Part shown: one piece after another, positions 16,342 to 23,898 of the stretch
Position numbering within the stretch: position 1 is the stretch's first letter
Layout: each line of letters opens with the position of its first letter
Source of the DNA: Porphyromonadaceae bacterium CG2_30_38_12
GTDB taxonomy: Bacteria; Bacteroidota; Bacteroidia; Bacteroidales; Paludibacteraceae
Direction of reading: 5' to 3'
DNA length: 47,623 bases
NCBI GenBank assembly: GCA_001873635.1
Contig: MNZK01000085.1
Span: 1-47,623, forward strand
Made by a program: the position numbers and the translations under genes
Notes under the pieces: generated by a model
Database searches by the model: none
What the model was told of the DNA's origin: nothing
What the model saw: the letters and a program-made list of their open reading frames with translations, nothing else

Positions 16342-16728
16342 ATGGTTAACAGGTCAAAAATGAAGTACCGGGCAGCGTACAGCCAGATAATCGAAGATTG
16401 GCGCAGTAGTGGTTTGAATCGTGCAGATTATTGCGTTGCGCATAATTATCACCCCAGCATTTTCGATGGTTGGATAAAGAAAATGAGTCGAGCTGCAGGA
16501 CAATCCAAGTCGGTAAAAAACAAGGTTAAGGGTTAAAAAAAACAGATTCAGCCCAAAGAATCGATTATAGTCCCTTTGAAAATTGAAAATGCGCCTCGTT
16601 TGGCGATTTCTCCCAGCTTTGAGTTGCATTATCCCAATGGCGTAACTTTATCCATGAGTTCGCTACCAATGACCGAAGATTTATCACGCATTGTCCACCT
16701 TTACCGCCCGGAACTATGTTCTCGCTAA
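16342..16728 (+). pseudogene. tnpA: IS66-family tnpA, interrupted by an in-frame stop
   Basis: The reading frame begins MVNRSKMKYRAAYSQIIEDW, a helix-turn-helix-like start typical of Bacteroidota IS66 TnpA. It hits TAA at 16534-16536. Translation in the same frame continues without a gap past the stop: KKQIQPKESIIVPLKI, then FELHYPNGVTLSMSSLP, ending TAA at 16726-16728. The second half is the usual TnpA C-terminus. A single ochre codon therefore splits a 129-codon gene. It overlaps tnpB by 13 nt, as expected for IS66. A run of eight A residues follows the TAA, but the frame does not change, so this is a nonsense mutation and not a frameshift. Confidence 0.75.
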
Positions 16729-17066
16729 ACGAATCGCTGAGTTACTACTATTTGCGCGAGTGTGTTGATATGCGCAAAGGCTTCGACGCCCTGTGTGGAG
16801 TGGTTCGAGGGCAAATGCAGCGCAACCCACTGAGTGGCGAAGTGTTTATCTTTATAAACCGACCTCGCACCACGGTAAAGATACTTCGCTGGGAATCGGG
16901 CGGCTTGGTTATTTACCACAAACGATTGGAACAAGGTAGGTTTGAAGAGCCGGTTTACAATAATCATGACAAAAGTTACCACCTACAGTGGGCGGAATTA
17001 GTCCTGATGATACAGGGGATTTCAATGCAAAACCGAGTACAACGAAAGCGATATAAAATGGGCTGA
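16716..17066 (+). CDS. tnpB: IS66-family TnpB (Orf2)
   Basis: A 116-residue protein of normal TnpB length. MFSLNESLSYYYLRECVDMR, KGFDALCGVVRGQMQRNPLS, GEVFIFINRPRTTVKILRWE and SGGLVIYHKRLEQGRFE are the family core. TnpB is an accessory protein needed with TnpA and TnpC for transposition. This frame is intact, but its partners are broken, so the element cannot move by itself. Confidence 0.9.
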   Translation: MFSLNESLSYYYLRECVDMRKGFDALCGVVRGQMQRNPLSGEVFIFINRPRTTVKILRWESGGLVIYHKRLEQGRFEEPVYNNHDKSYHLQWAELVLMIQGISMQNRVQRKRYKMG

Positions 17067-17162
17067 AAAGTATTGAAAAAAGTGACAAAAAAGTGACAAA
17101 AAAGTGATAAATATATTGCTTTTTTGCTTGCGTATGTCGATTGTTTTTTGTACTTTTACACT

Positions 17163-17566
17163 GTGAATCAAGCATTAAACATACCCAATTTGTCGCCCGA
17201 AGTGTCTCTTTTGTTACAACAAAAAGAGACACTCGACAGACGCTCGACAATGCCATTTTGGATATAAATAACCTTGTAGTATCTAAAAATGACTTGCTTT
17301 ATCAAAAGGATAATGTTATTGCTCAAAACACAAAAATCATTGCCCAAAGAGATGCAACCATTTACGACTTGCAGTTTCAGTTGGCACAATTGCGCCGCGC
17401 TATTTTTGGCAGCAAATCGGAACGACATGTACCCGAAAAAGTAAAACAACTATACGATGCTCTAAAATACAAATACGCTCCTTTCAAAAAGAAAAAATCT
17501 GTAGTACACAAATCGGAACTCGAAGACTCGCAATTAATTGAACAGCATGATTTTTGGTCTGATTAG
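17163..17566 (+). pseudogene. tnpC: IS66-family tnpC (DDE transposase), frameshifted and truncated
   Basis: The original start seems to be the GTG at 17163, giving VNQALNIPNLSPEVSLLLQQ in one frame. Homology then jumps near 17228-17245 to another frame (LDNAILDINNLVVSKNDLL, coiled-coil, then LRRAIFGSKSERHVPEKVKQ), so there is a frameshift. The protein stops at 17566 after about 135 codons. The complete IS66 transposase is about 500 residues with the catalytic DDE core downstream, all of which is missing. The break point abuts a tyrosine-recombinase fragment on the opposite strand. Confidence 0.75.
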
Positions 17567-17574
17567 CTGCAAAA

Positions 17575-17690
17575 AGGGTTAATTGCGCGATTTCTCCGTT
17601 GATTGTAATACGAATCATGATAATGGACTTACCATTCTTTTGAATGGCATTCTTTTTCAAGTAGAAAAGTACTCTGTAAGTTGATTTCAT
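17575..17690 (-). pseudogene. Tyrosine recombinase (phage-integrase family), N-terminal fragment
   Basis: The minus strand starts with ATG at 17688-17690 and reads MKSTYRVLFYLKKNAIQKNG, then KSIIMIRITINGEIAQ. This matches the N-terminal arm-binding domain of Bacteroidota site-specific integrases, as remembered: MKSTFxVLFYLKKN...VMxRITxNGEIAQ. The resemblance ends after about 40 residues near 17575, where the sequence becomes antisense to the tnpC remnant. The core-binding and catalytic domains (R-H-R-Y) are missing. It starts about 265 bp from a tRNA-Lys gene, the sort of site such integrases use. Confidence 0.65.
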
Positions 17691-17894
17691 AACATAATAA
17701 TTTATGGGTTGAAAATAAATATTATCTATGAAAGTAGAGCGGACAAACTGCTGACAATTATGGAAATAGCTAAGACAAATTAGTTAATTCGTTACCTAAT
17801 GTATAGTGGGAAAAACAGGTAATGAATTGGTAACGATTTATTGTCGTTTATGGGTCGGAAAGTAGCTTTTACTGACTTACTATAAAAGCAAAAA

Positions 17895-17923
17895 ACCATT
17901 CCAAATCAATGATTTAGAATGGT
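17895..17923 (-). terminator. Terminator beyond the tRNA-Lys pair
   Basis: A 14-nt inverted repeat with one mismatch (17895-17908 with 17910-17923; the top pairs open to form the loop). It is flanked by A-rich sequence on the left and eight T residues on the right, so it can act in both directions. On the minus strand it lies about 30 bp beyond the second tRNA. Confidence 0.7.
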
Positions 17924-17954
17924 TTTTTTTATCGACAAAACTTGTCATATATTT

Positions 17955-18030
17955 TGGTGACCCAGCTGGGGCTCGAACCCAGGACCCCATCCTTAAAAGG
18001 GATGTGCTCTACCAGCTGAGCTACTAGATC
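17955..18030 (-). tRNA. tRNA-Lys (TTT), second of a tandem pair
   Basis: A 76-nt cloverleaf with CCA encoded. The acceptor stem GATCTAG pairs with CTGGGTC (two G-U pairs). The D arm is GCTC/GAGC, the anticodon stem CATCC/GGATG holds loop CTTTTAA with anticodon TTT, and the T arm is CTGGG TTCGAGC CCCAG. It is identical to the copy 100 bp away and is transcribed after it. Confidence 0.97.
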
Positions 18031-18054
18031 ATCATTTTTTTTAGCTTTTGTTAT

Positions 18055-18130
18055 TGGTGACCCAGCTGGGGCTCGAACCCAGGACCCCATCCTTAAAAGG
18101 GATGTGCTCTACCAGCTGAGCTACTAGATC
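18055..18130 (-). tRNA. tRNA-Lys (TTT), first of a tandem pair
   Basis: Same 76-nt sequence and fold as the copy at 17955-18030, anticodon TTT, CCA encoded. It lies 13 nt after the predicted start site of the promoter at 18150-18180. The 24-bp spacer between the copies is AT-rich. Confidence 0.97.
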
Positions 18131-18149
18131 ATTTTTTTAAAAGCGACTG

Positions 18150-18180
18150 CAAAGGTACGACTTTTTTTTTATCTCACAAA
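18150..18180 (-). promoter_or_regulatory. Promoter of the tRNA-Lys pair
   Basis: On the minus strand TTTG (18177-18180), exactly 19 bp, then TACCTTTG (18150-18157). Predicted start near 18143. One of the best consensus matches in the window. Confidence 0.75.
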
Positions 18181-18252
18181 TGCTTTCTTTAAAACTTTTT
18201 TTTGTGAAGCAAATTTACGTTTCTCTATGCTGAAATATTGATTGAAAATCAA

Positions 18253-19905
18253 TTACTTGTCTCGCTCTCGAATTTCTGTTCTTCTTATTTTTCCGCTAAT
18301 AGTTTTAGGTAGCTCATCTACAAATTCAATTATTCTTGGATATTTGTAAGGAGCAGTAACTGATTTGACGTGATTTTGAATTTCTTTCATCAACGCTTCG
18401 CCAGCTTTTTCTTTAAAATCTTTTGCTAAAATAATTGTTGCTTTTACAACTTGTCCACGAATTTCGTCGGGAACGCCTGTGATAGCACATTCAACCACTG
18501 CCGGGTGAGTCATCAAGGCACTTTCTACTTCGAATGGTCCAATTCTGTATCCAGAACTTTTGATAACATCGTCGGCGCGACCTACAAACCAAAAATAGCC
18601 GTCCTCATCGCGATAGGCAACATCGCCAGTGTAGTAAATATTGTCTATTAAAGCATCATTGGTCAGTGCTGCATTTCGGTAATATCCTTTGAAAAGTCCC
18701 ACGGGATAAGCTTTGTCGGTACGGATTACAATTTGTCCGTGCTCGCCCGGAGCTGCCGATTTACCTTCGTGGGTAAGCAGATCTACCTGATAATGGGGAT
18801 TTGGAAGCCCCATCGACCCTGGTTTTGGTTCTACCCAAGGGGAAGTAAATATACTTAAAGTTGTTTCGCTTTGTCCGTAGCCTTCACGTAGTTTAATGCC
18901 CGTAAGTTTCAAAAATTGTTCGTAAACAGCTGGGTTTAACGCCTCACCGGCAATGGTGCAGTATTCCAGTGACGATAAATCGTACTGTGCCATATTTTCA
19001 CGAATCAGAAACCTAAAAACCGTAGGGGGTGCACAAAGTGAAGTAATGTGGTATTTTTCGATCATACTGAGCATGGCGGAAGGTGTAAATTTTTCGTGAT
19101 CATACACAAAAACACAAGAGCCAACTAACCATTGACCATAGAGTTTTCCCCACACTGCTTTTAGCCAACCCGTATCAGCAATTGTCAAATGCAGGCTGTT
19201 TTGGTGCAGATTGTGCCAGTAACGCGCTGTAACTATGTGAGCCAGTGGATAGATACAATCTAGAATCACCATCTTGGGGTAACCTGTGGTGCCAGAAGTA
19301 AAACTAATAATTAGTGGGTCGTCATTGCTATTTGGATTTTCGACCTTCGTAAATGGAACTGCATTTTTTATACCTACTTGAAAATCAGCCCAGCCCTCTG
19401 GCACAAATGGACCAATGGATATAAGTGTTTTTACCGAAGGAGATTCTGGAAGCGAGTCGTTGATATGTTGAATGATATTCTCGTCGCCAACAGCAATGAT
19501 AGCGTCAATATCGGCAGCATTAGTTCGATAAACTAAATCTTTTTTAGTGAGTAAATGTGTTGCAGGAATGATAACAGCTCCAATTTTGTGCAATGCAATT
19601 ATCGTAAACCAAAATTCGTATCTTCGTTTGAGAATTGCCATCACAATGCTTCCTTTGCCTATTGCCAAACTTTGAAAATAGGAAGCAGCCATGTCGGAAT
19701 ATTTTTTTATTTCACCAAAGCTAAACTCACGACAAGCACCTTGGTCATTTGTCCAAAGTAAAGCACGTTTAGTTGGTTCTTTATCCGCCCAAGCATCCAC
19801 AACATCGTACCCAAAATTAAAATTTGAAGGGATTTTCAGTTTGTAGTTGGCTTTGAAGTCTTCAAAATTCTCAAATTCAGTCTGTTCCAAATATTGTTCT
19901 ATCAT
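18253..19905 (-). CDS. Acyl-CoA synthetase (AMP-binding; medium-chain/acetate-type)
   Basis: A 550-residue adenylate-forming enzyme. The P-loop is ISFTSGTTGYPKMV (near residue 200). Further motifs are GYGQSETTLSIF (A5), YYTGDVAYRDEDGYFWFVGR (A7/A8), DDVIKSSGYRIGPFEVESAL and PKTISGKIRRTEIRE with the catalytic C-terminal lysine. It activates a carboxylic acid with ATP and loads it on CoA. Overall layout is closest to the MACS group (medium-chain or acetate/propionate), but chain length is not readable. The ATG at 19905 (MIEQYLEQTEFENFEDFKAN) is chosen since the upstream codons are not conserved-looking. It follows the M23 peptidase gene by 64 nt. Confidence 0.88.
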   Translation of the reverse strand: MIEQYLEQTEFENFEDFKANYKLKIPSNFNFGYDVVDAWADKEPTKRALLWTNDQGACREFSFGEIKKYSDMAASYFQSLAIGKGSIVMAILKRRYEFWFTIIALHKIGAVIIPATHLLTKKDLVYRTNAADIDAIIAVGDENIIQHINDSLPESPSVKTLISIGPFVPEGWADFQVGIKNAVPFTKVENPNSNDDPLIISFTSGTTGYPKMVILDCIYPLAHIVTARYWHNLHQNSLHLTIADTGWLKAVWGKLYGQWLVGSCVFVYDHEKFTPSAMLSMIEKYHITSLCAPPTVFRFLIRENMAQYDLSSLEYCTIAGEALNPAVYEQFLKLTGIKLREGYGQSETTLSIFTSPWVEPKPGSMGLPNPHYQVDLLTHEGKSAAPGEHGQIVIRTDKAYPVGLFKGYYRNAALTNDALIDNIYYTGDVAYRDEDGYFWFVGRADDVIKSSGYRIGPFEVESALMTHPAVVECAITGVPDEIRGQVVKATIILAKDFKEKAGEALMKEIQNHVKSVTAPYKYPRIIEFVDELPKTISGKIRRTEIRERDK

Positions 19906-19969
19906 ATTATATCTGCTTACAAATAATTTATAAATGCTTTTCAATCATCCACGTAAAAACTTATTACCA

Positions 19970-20941
19970 TTAATCCATCATTTGACCCGAGTTTTCGCTC
20001 ATCTGGATCATACGATCGTAATCGGCTGGCGACAAATCTAAATAGTAAAAATTACGTGGATCCATCACATTCCCACGCAAATGAACCTCGTAGTGTAAGT
20101 GTGGTCCTGTTGATTTACCCGTATTCCCCACTAAGCCAATTACTTGACCTCGTTTTACCTTTTGTCCTTTTTGAACCTTAATTTTGCTCATGTGCCCATA
20201 TAAGGTTAGGTAGCCGTAACCATGACTTACCTGCACACAATTGCCATAACCCTGCTGCCAGCCACTGGCTACCACTGTGCCGCTACCTGTTGCAAAAATA
20301 TCGGTACCTGAAGGAGCCGCAAAGTCCATACCAGCATGAAACCTACGCGAACGATATACGGGGTCGATGCGCCAACCATAGCCGGAGGCCATACGTTTTA
20401 AGTCCTTATTCATAACAGGTTGTATGGCAGGAATACTTTCGAGCATGAGATTTTTGTTTTTGGTTAGTTTTATCAACTCATCGAATGATTTGGACTGCAT
20501 ATAAATTTGCTTGCGTATTTCGTCCATTTTTTTTGTGGTAAGTGATACCAATTCCGAATTTGTCATTTTTAGTAATTGCTCGTAGTAGTTTGTATTGGCA
20601 ATGGTTGCACGTCGGAGTTCTGCCGGAATAGGCTCTGCTTCGAATATAACACGGTATAAATTATTGTCGCGCTCTTGCAAATCAGACATCACTGCTTGCG
20701 CATTTTTTAACTGTTTTTCTAAAACTTTGTATTGAGCTTGCATACGACTTTTTTCTAAACTCAATTGTTTTGCTTCGGGCGAATCGAAGGTGGATACAAA
20801 TACAAAAAAGAATAGAGCTCCTAACGAAATACCTGAAAATAAATGGAGTAAGATTTGTTTTGTTCTGGTGGCAATGCTTTGAACTACGGGCTCGTAATTC
20901 AACGTGTCTGGATTGAAATGAAACTTAATTTTTTTTGCCAT
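19970..20941 (-). CDS. M23-family (LytM) metallopeptidase, membrane-anchored
   Basis: A 323-residue envelope protein. A short cytoplasmic N-terminus is followed by one membrane segment (about 32-50, LHLFSGISLGALFFFVFV) and a coiled coil (about 60-110). The C-terminal LytM domain has the zinc motif RFHAGMDFAAPSG (His202, Asp206) and GPHLHYEVHLRG (His281, His283). All four residues needed for zinc and catalysis are present, so an active endopeptidase on peptidoglycan cross-links is likely. The coiled-coil plus LytM layout is that of EnvC/NlpD-like or MepM-like proteins. It is divergent from alaS with a shared promoter region. Confidence 0.92.
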   Translation of the reverse strand: MAKKIKFHFNPDTLNYEPVVQSIATRTKQILLHLFSGISLGALFFFVFVSTFDSPEAKQLSLEKSRMQAQYKVLEKQLKNAQAVMSDLQERDNNLYRVIFEAEPIPAELRRATIANTNYYEQLLKMTNSELVSLTTKKMDEIRKQIYMQSKSFDELIKLTKNKNLMLESIPAIQPVMNKDLKRMASGYGWRIDPVYRSRRFHAGMDFAAPSGTDIFATGSGTVVASGWQQGYGNCVQVSHGYGYLTLYGHMSKIKVQKGQKVKRGQVIGLVGNTGKSTGPHLHYEVHLRGNVMDPRNFYYLDLSPADYDRMIQMSENSGQMMD

Positions 20942-21009
20942 GCAAACAATATTCTTTTTTTTTGCTCTTTTTTGGCATCAAAATAAATATTTTACGATGC
21001 TCTCTGATG

Positions 21010-21037
21010 CAAAAGTAATAAATTTGAAGTACTTTTG
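21010..21037. promoter_or_regulatory. Back-to-back -7 boxes for the M23 peptidase gene and alaS
   Basis: TACTTTTG occurs on the minus strand at 21010-21017 and on the plus strand at 21030-21037, forming a 9-bp inverted repeat with a 12-bp centre. The two -7 boxes are only 12 bp apart, so each overlaps the other's upstream region. Neither has a clear TTTG partner. Polymerase could probably occupy only one at a time. Confidence 0.5.
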
Positions 21038-21081
21038 CAGACTTAATTTGATATTATTAACCAAGTAAGCAGATTGGTCAA

Positions 21082-21158
21082 AAGTCGTAAGTCGTAAGTC
21101 ATTAATCAACTGTTAGTTGTTTTTTGACTTAACGGCTACTTACAGAAGACATTTGCCA
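21082..21158. repeat. AAGTCGT tandem repeat and imperfect hairpin in the alaS leader
   Basis: (AAGTCGT) occurs about 2.7 times at 21082-21100, followed by a partly complementary GACTTAACGGCTACTTAC near 21126-21143. Together they could form a weak hairpin in the alaS leader. Similar AAGTCGTAAGTC strings occur between genes in other Bacteroidota, so this may be a dispersed repeat and not an alaS-specific element. Confidence 0.4.
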
Positions 21159-21185
21159 TCTGACTTCAGACTACAGATAAATAAA

Positions 21186-23798
21186 ATGACTTCACAGCAA
21201 ATTCGTCAATCTTTTCTTGACTTCTTCGCATCCAAAGGACACAAAATTGTGCCATCGGCACCCATGGTTATCAAAGATGATCCCACGCTCATGTTCACTA
21301 ATGCCGGAATGAATCAATTCAAAAATATTATTCTGGGCAACGATCCGATCAGGTATTCACGCATAGCCGATTCACAAAAATGCTTACGCGTTAGTGGAAA
21401 GCATAATGACTTAGAGGAAGTTGGGCATGATACCTACCATCACACCATGTTCGAGATGCTTGGCAACTGGTCGTTTGGCGATTATTTCAAGAAAGAAGCT
21501 ATTGAGTGGGCTTGGGAATACCTCACGGAAGTGTTGAAGTTAGATAAAGAGCGCCTTTATGTAACTGTTTTCGAAGGTTACGCTCCCGAGAGTTTGGAAC
21601 GCGACAATGAAGCTGCCGCTATTTGGGCACAATTCCTTCCCGAAAGCCGCATTATCAATGGCAATAAGAAAGATAATTTTTGGGAAATGGGCGATACAGG
21701 TCCTTGTGGTCCTTGTTCCGAAATTCATATCGACATTCGCAACAACGATGAGCGAGCCAAAATTGACGGCTTGACCTTGGTGAATGGTTCGCACCCGCAA
21801 GTGATTGAGATTTGGAACAATGTGTTTATGCAATACAACCGTAAAGCTGATGGTTCGTTGGAAGGTCTTCCCGCTAAAGTAATTGATACGGGCATGGGTT
21901 TCGAACGCTTGTGTATGGCTATGCAAGGCGTGCAATCAAATTACGACACGGATGTTTTTACGCCCATCATTGCCGAAATTGGACGAGTTTGTGATGCTGC
22001 TTATGGTAAAAACGAAAAGACTGACATCGCCATGCGCGTGATTGCCGATCATATACGTACTATTGCATTTTCAATTACCGATGGTCAGTTGCCTTCCAAT
22101 GCCAAAGCCGGTTACGTGATTCGCCGAATTTTACGTCGTGCGGTGCGTTATGGTTACACTTTCCTTGGTCAGCGTGCTGCATTTATGTACCGATTGATTG
22201 ATGTGCTTTGCGAAGTAATGGGAAAAGCTTATCCCGAACTGATAGCTCAGAAATCATTGATTGGAAAGGTGATCAAAGAAGAAGAGGAATCGTTTCTTCG
22301 CACATTGGAAACGGGTATTAAATTGCTGGATAAAGTGATTTCAGAAAAAAAAGAAATTAAGAACTCGGAGGTAAGCGGAAAGGTTGCCTTTACTTTATAC
22401 GATACTTTTGGATTTCCGTTGGACTTAACAGAATTGATTCTGCGTGAGAATGATATGACTGTTTATATCGATGAATTTAATTCCGAAATGCAAAAACAAA
22501 AAGACCGAGCACGCAATGCTGCTGCTATAGAAACAGGCGATTGGGTAACAGTTCGCGAGGGCGACAGTGAGTTTGTTGGGTACGATTACACTACATTCGA
22601 TACCGAAATTCTGCGTTATCGCAAAGTGAAACAAAAGAATCAGGAATATTTTCAATTGGTACTTTCAAAAACTCCTTTCTATGCCGAAATGGGCGGTCAG
22701 GTAGGCGATAGTGGTAGCCTGAAATCAGAACATGAAACCATTGAAATTATTGATACCAAAAAAGAAAACAATTTGGCTGTACATATCACATCGAAATTGC
22801 CCGCTGACATTACTGAAACTTTTACAGCCATTATTGATATTGAAAAACGCAAAGCGACCGAATGTAATCACTCTGCTACGCACTTGCTGCACGAAGCGTT
22901 ACGTGAAGTGCTGGGAACACATGTGGAGCAGAAAGGTTCGTTTGTAAATCCCGAAGCATTGCGTTTTGACTTTTCTCACTTTCAGAAAATGACTAAAGAG
23001 GAAATTCGTGCCGTTGAAAGCATTGCCAACCGTAAAATTCGTGAGAATTATGCCTTGGTAGAACGTCGCGATACACCGATTGCCGAAGCAAAAGCCTTAG
23101 GAGCAATGGCTCTTTTTGGCGAAAAGTATGGTGAGACGGTTCGTGTTATTCAGTTTGGAAGTTCGGTTGAACTTTGTGGTGGAACACATGTGAGTGCTAC
23201 CGGAAATATCGGAATGGTGCGTATCGCTGCCGAAAGTTCCATTGCGGCAGGTATTCGCCGTATTGAAGCCATTACAGGCAAAGCAGTGGAAAAACTGTTG
23301 GACGAACAACAAAATACCATCGGCGAAGCCAAAGAATTGCTGAATAATGCTCCTGATATGTTGAATGCTTTGAAAAAAATTGCTGATGAAAATGCTGATT
23401 TGAAGAAAAAAATGGAAGCATTTCAACAAGCTCAAATTATGGCTTTACGCGATAAGCTACTTGCAGAAGCGAAAGAAGTTAAAGGTGTAAAAGTTATAAG
23501 CTATGAAGGCACATTAACAGCCGACCAGACAAAAACATTGGCTTTTCAAATTAGAAATATTCAGCCCGAAAAATTATTTTTTGTAGCAGGATGCTTAGCC
23601 GATGTCAAACCTTCGCTCACTGTATTGTTGAGCGACGACCTTGTAGCAGCTGGATTCAACGCCGTAAATATTGCTCGTGAAGCCGCTAAGGAAATTCAAG
23701 GTGGCGGTGGCGGTCAGCCCTTCTTCGCCTCAGCAGGAGGTAAAAATGCTTCGGGAATCGAAAAAGCTTTGGCTAAAGCCTTGCAGCTGTTTATATAG
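21186..23798 (+). CDS. alaS: Alanyl-tRNA synthetase
   Basis: An 870-residue class-II synthetase of normal length. The catalytic core (about 1-440) has [35 protein letters not shown] and [20 protein letters not shown]. The editing domain has zinc ligands in [10 protein letters not shown] (His562, His566) and CGGTH (Cys664, His668), so mis-charged Ser/Gly-tRNA clearance should be intact. A coiled coil and the C-Ala domain end with [16 protein letters not shown]. The ATG at 21186 starts exactly where the family starts; 23 upstream codons in the same frame fall in the leader repeat. Confidence 0.98.
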   Translation: MTSQQIRQSFLDFFASKGHKIVPSAPMVIKDDPTLMFTNAGMNQFKNIILGNDPIRYSRIADSQKCLRVSGKHNDLEEVGHDTYHHTMFEMLGNWSFGDYFKKEAIEWAWEYLTEVLKLDKERLYVTVFEGYAPESLERDNEAAAIWAQFLPESRIINGNKKDNFWEMGDTGPCGPCSEIHIDIRNNDERAKIDGLTLVNGSHPQVIEIWNNVFMQYNRKADGSLEGLPAKVIDTGMGFERLCMAMQGVQSNYDTDVFTPIIAEIGRVCDAAYGKNEKTDIAMRVIADHIRTIAFSITDGQLPSNAKAGYVIRRILRRAVRYGYTFLGQRAAFMYRLIDVLCEVMGKAYPELIAQKSLIGKVIKEEEESFLRTLETGIKLLDKVISEKKEIKNSEVSGKVAFTLYDTFGFPLDLTELILRENDMTVYIDEFNSEMQKQKDRARNAAAIETGDWVTVREGDSEFVGYDYTTFDTEILRYRKVKQKNQEYFQLVLSKTPFYAEMGGQVGDSGSLKSEHETIEIIDTKKENNLAVHITSKLPADITETFTAIIDIEKRKATECNHSATHLLHEALREVLGTHVEQKGSFVNPEALRFDFSHFQKMTKEEIRAVESIANRKIRENYALVERRDTPIAEAKALGAMALFGEKYGETVRVIQFGSSVELCGGTHVSATGNIGMVRIAAESSIAAGIRRIEAITGKAVEKLLDEQQNTIGEAKELLNNAPDMLNALKKIADENADLKKKMEAFQQAQIMALRDKLLAEAKEVKGVKVISYEGTLTADQTKTLAFQIRNIQPEKLFFVAGCLADVKPSLTVLLSDDLVAAGFNAVNIAREAAKEIQGGGGGQPFFASAGGKNASGIEKALAKALQLFI

Positions 23799-23826
23799 TT
23801 AGTCGTTAAGGCGTAGGGCAATTTAC

Positions 23827-23872
23827 ACGGCGTGCCATTGGGTTAATGTTACTATCCCAATGGCAGCGCCGT
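23827..23872. terminator. Long hairpin between convergent alaS and the sensor kinase gene
   Basis: The arms 23827-23842 and 23856-23872 pair over 16 bp with a single bulged G at 23866, around a 13-nt loop. The stem is GC-rich for this genome. It lies between two convergent stops and could end both transcripts, but long T-runs are absent. It also looks like a REP-type intergenic palindrome. Confidence 0.6.
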
Positions 23873-23898
23873 TGGTTTTACCTGACGAATCGTTCGTT

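Noticed and set aside
16534-16545. Programmed frameshift in IS66 tnpA
   Set aside because: Both halves of TnpA are in the same frame, so the TAA is a simple nonsense change.
21044-21185. T-box or other riboswitch before alaS
   Set aside because: No T-box AGGGTGG-like sequence and no terminator/antiterminator pair; only a short tandem repeat.
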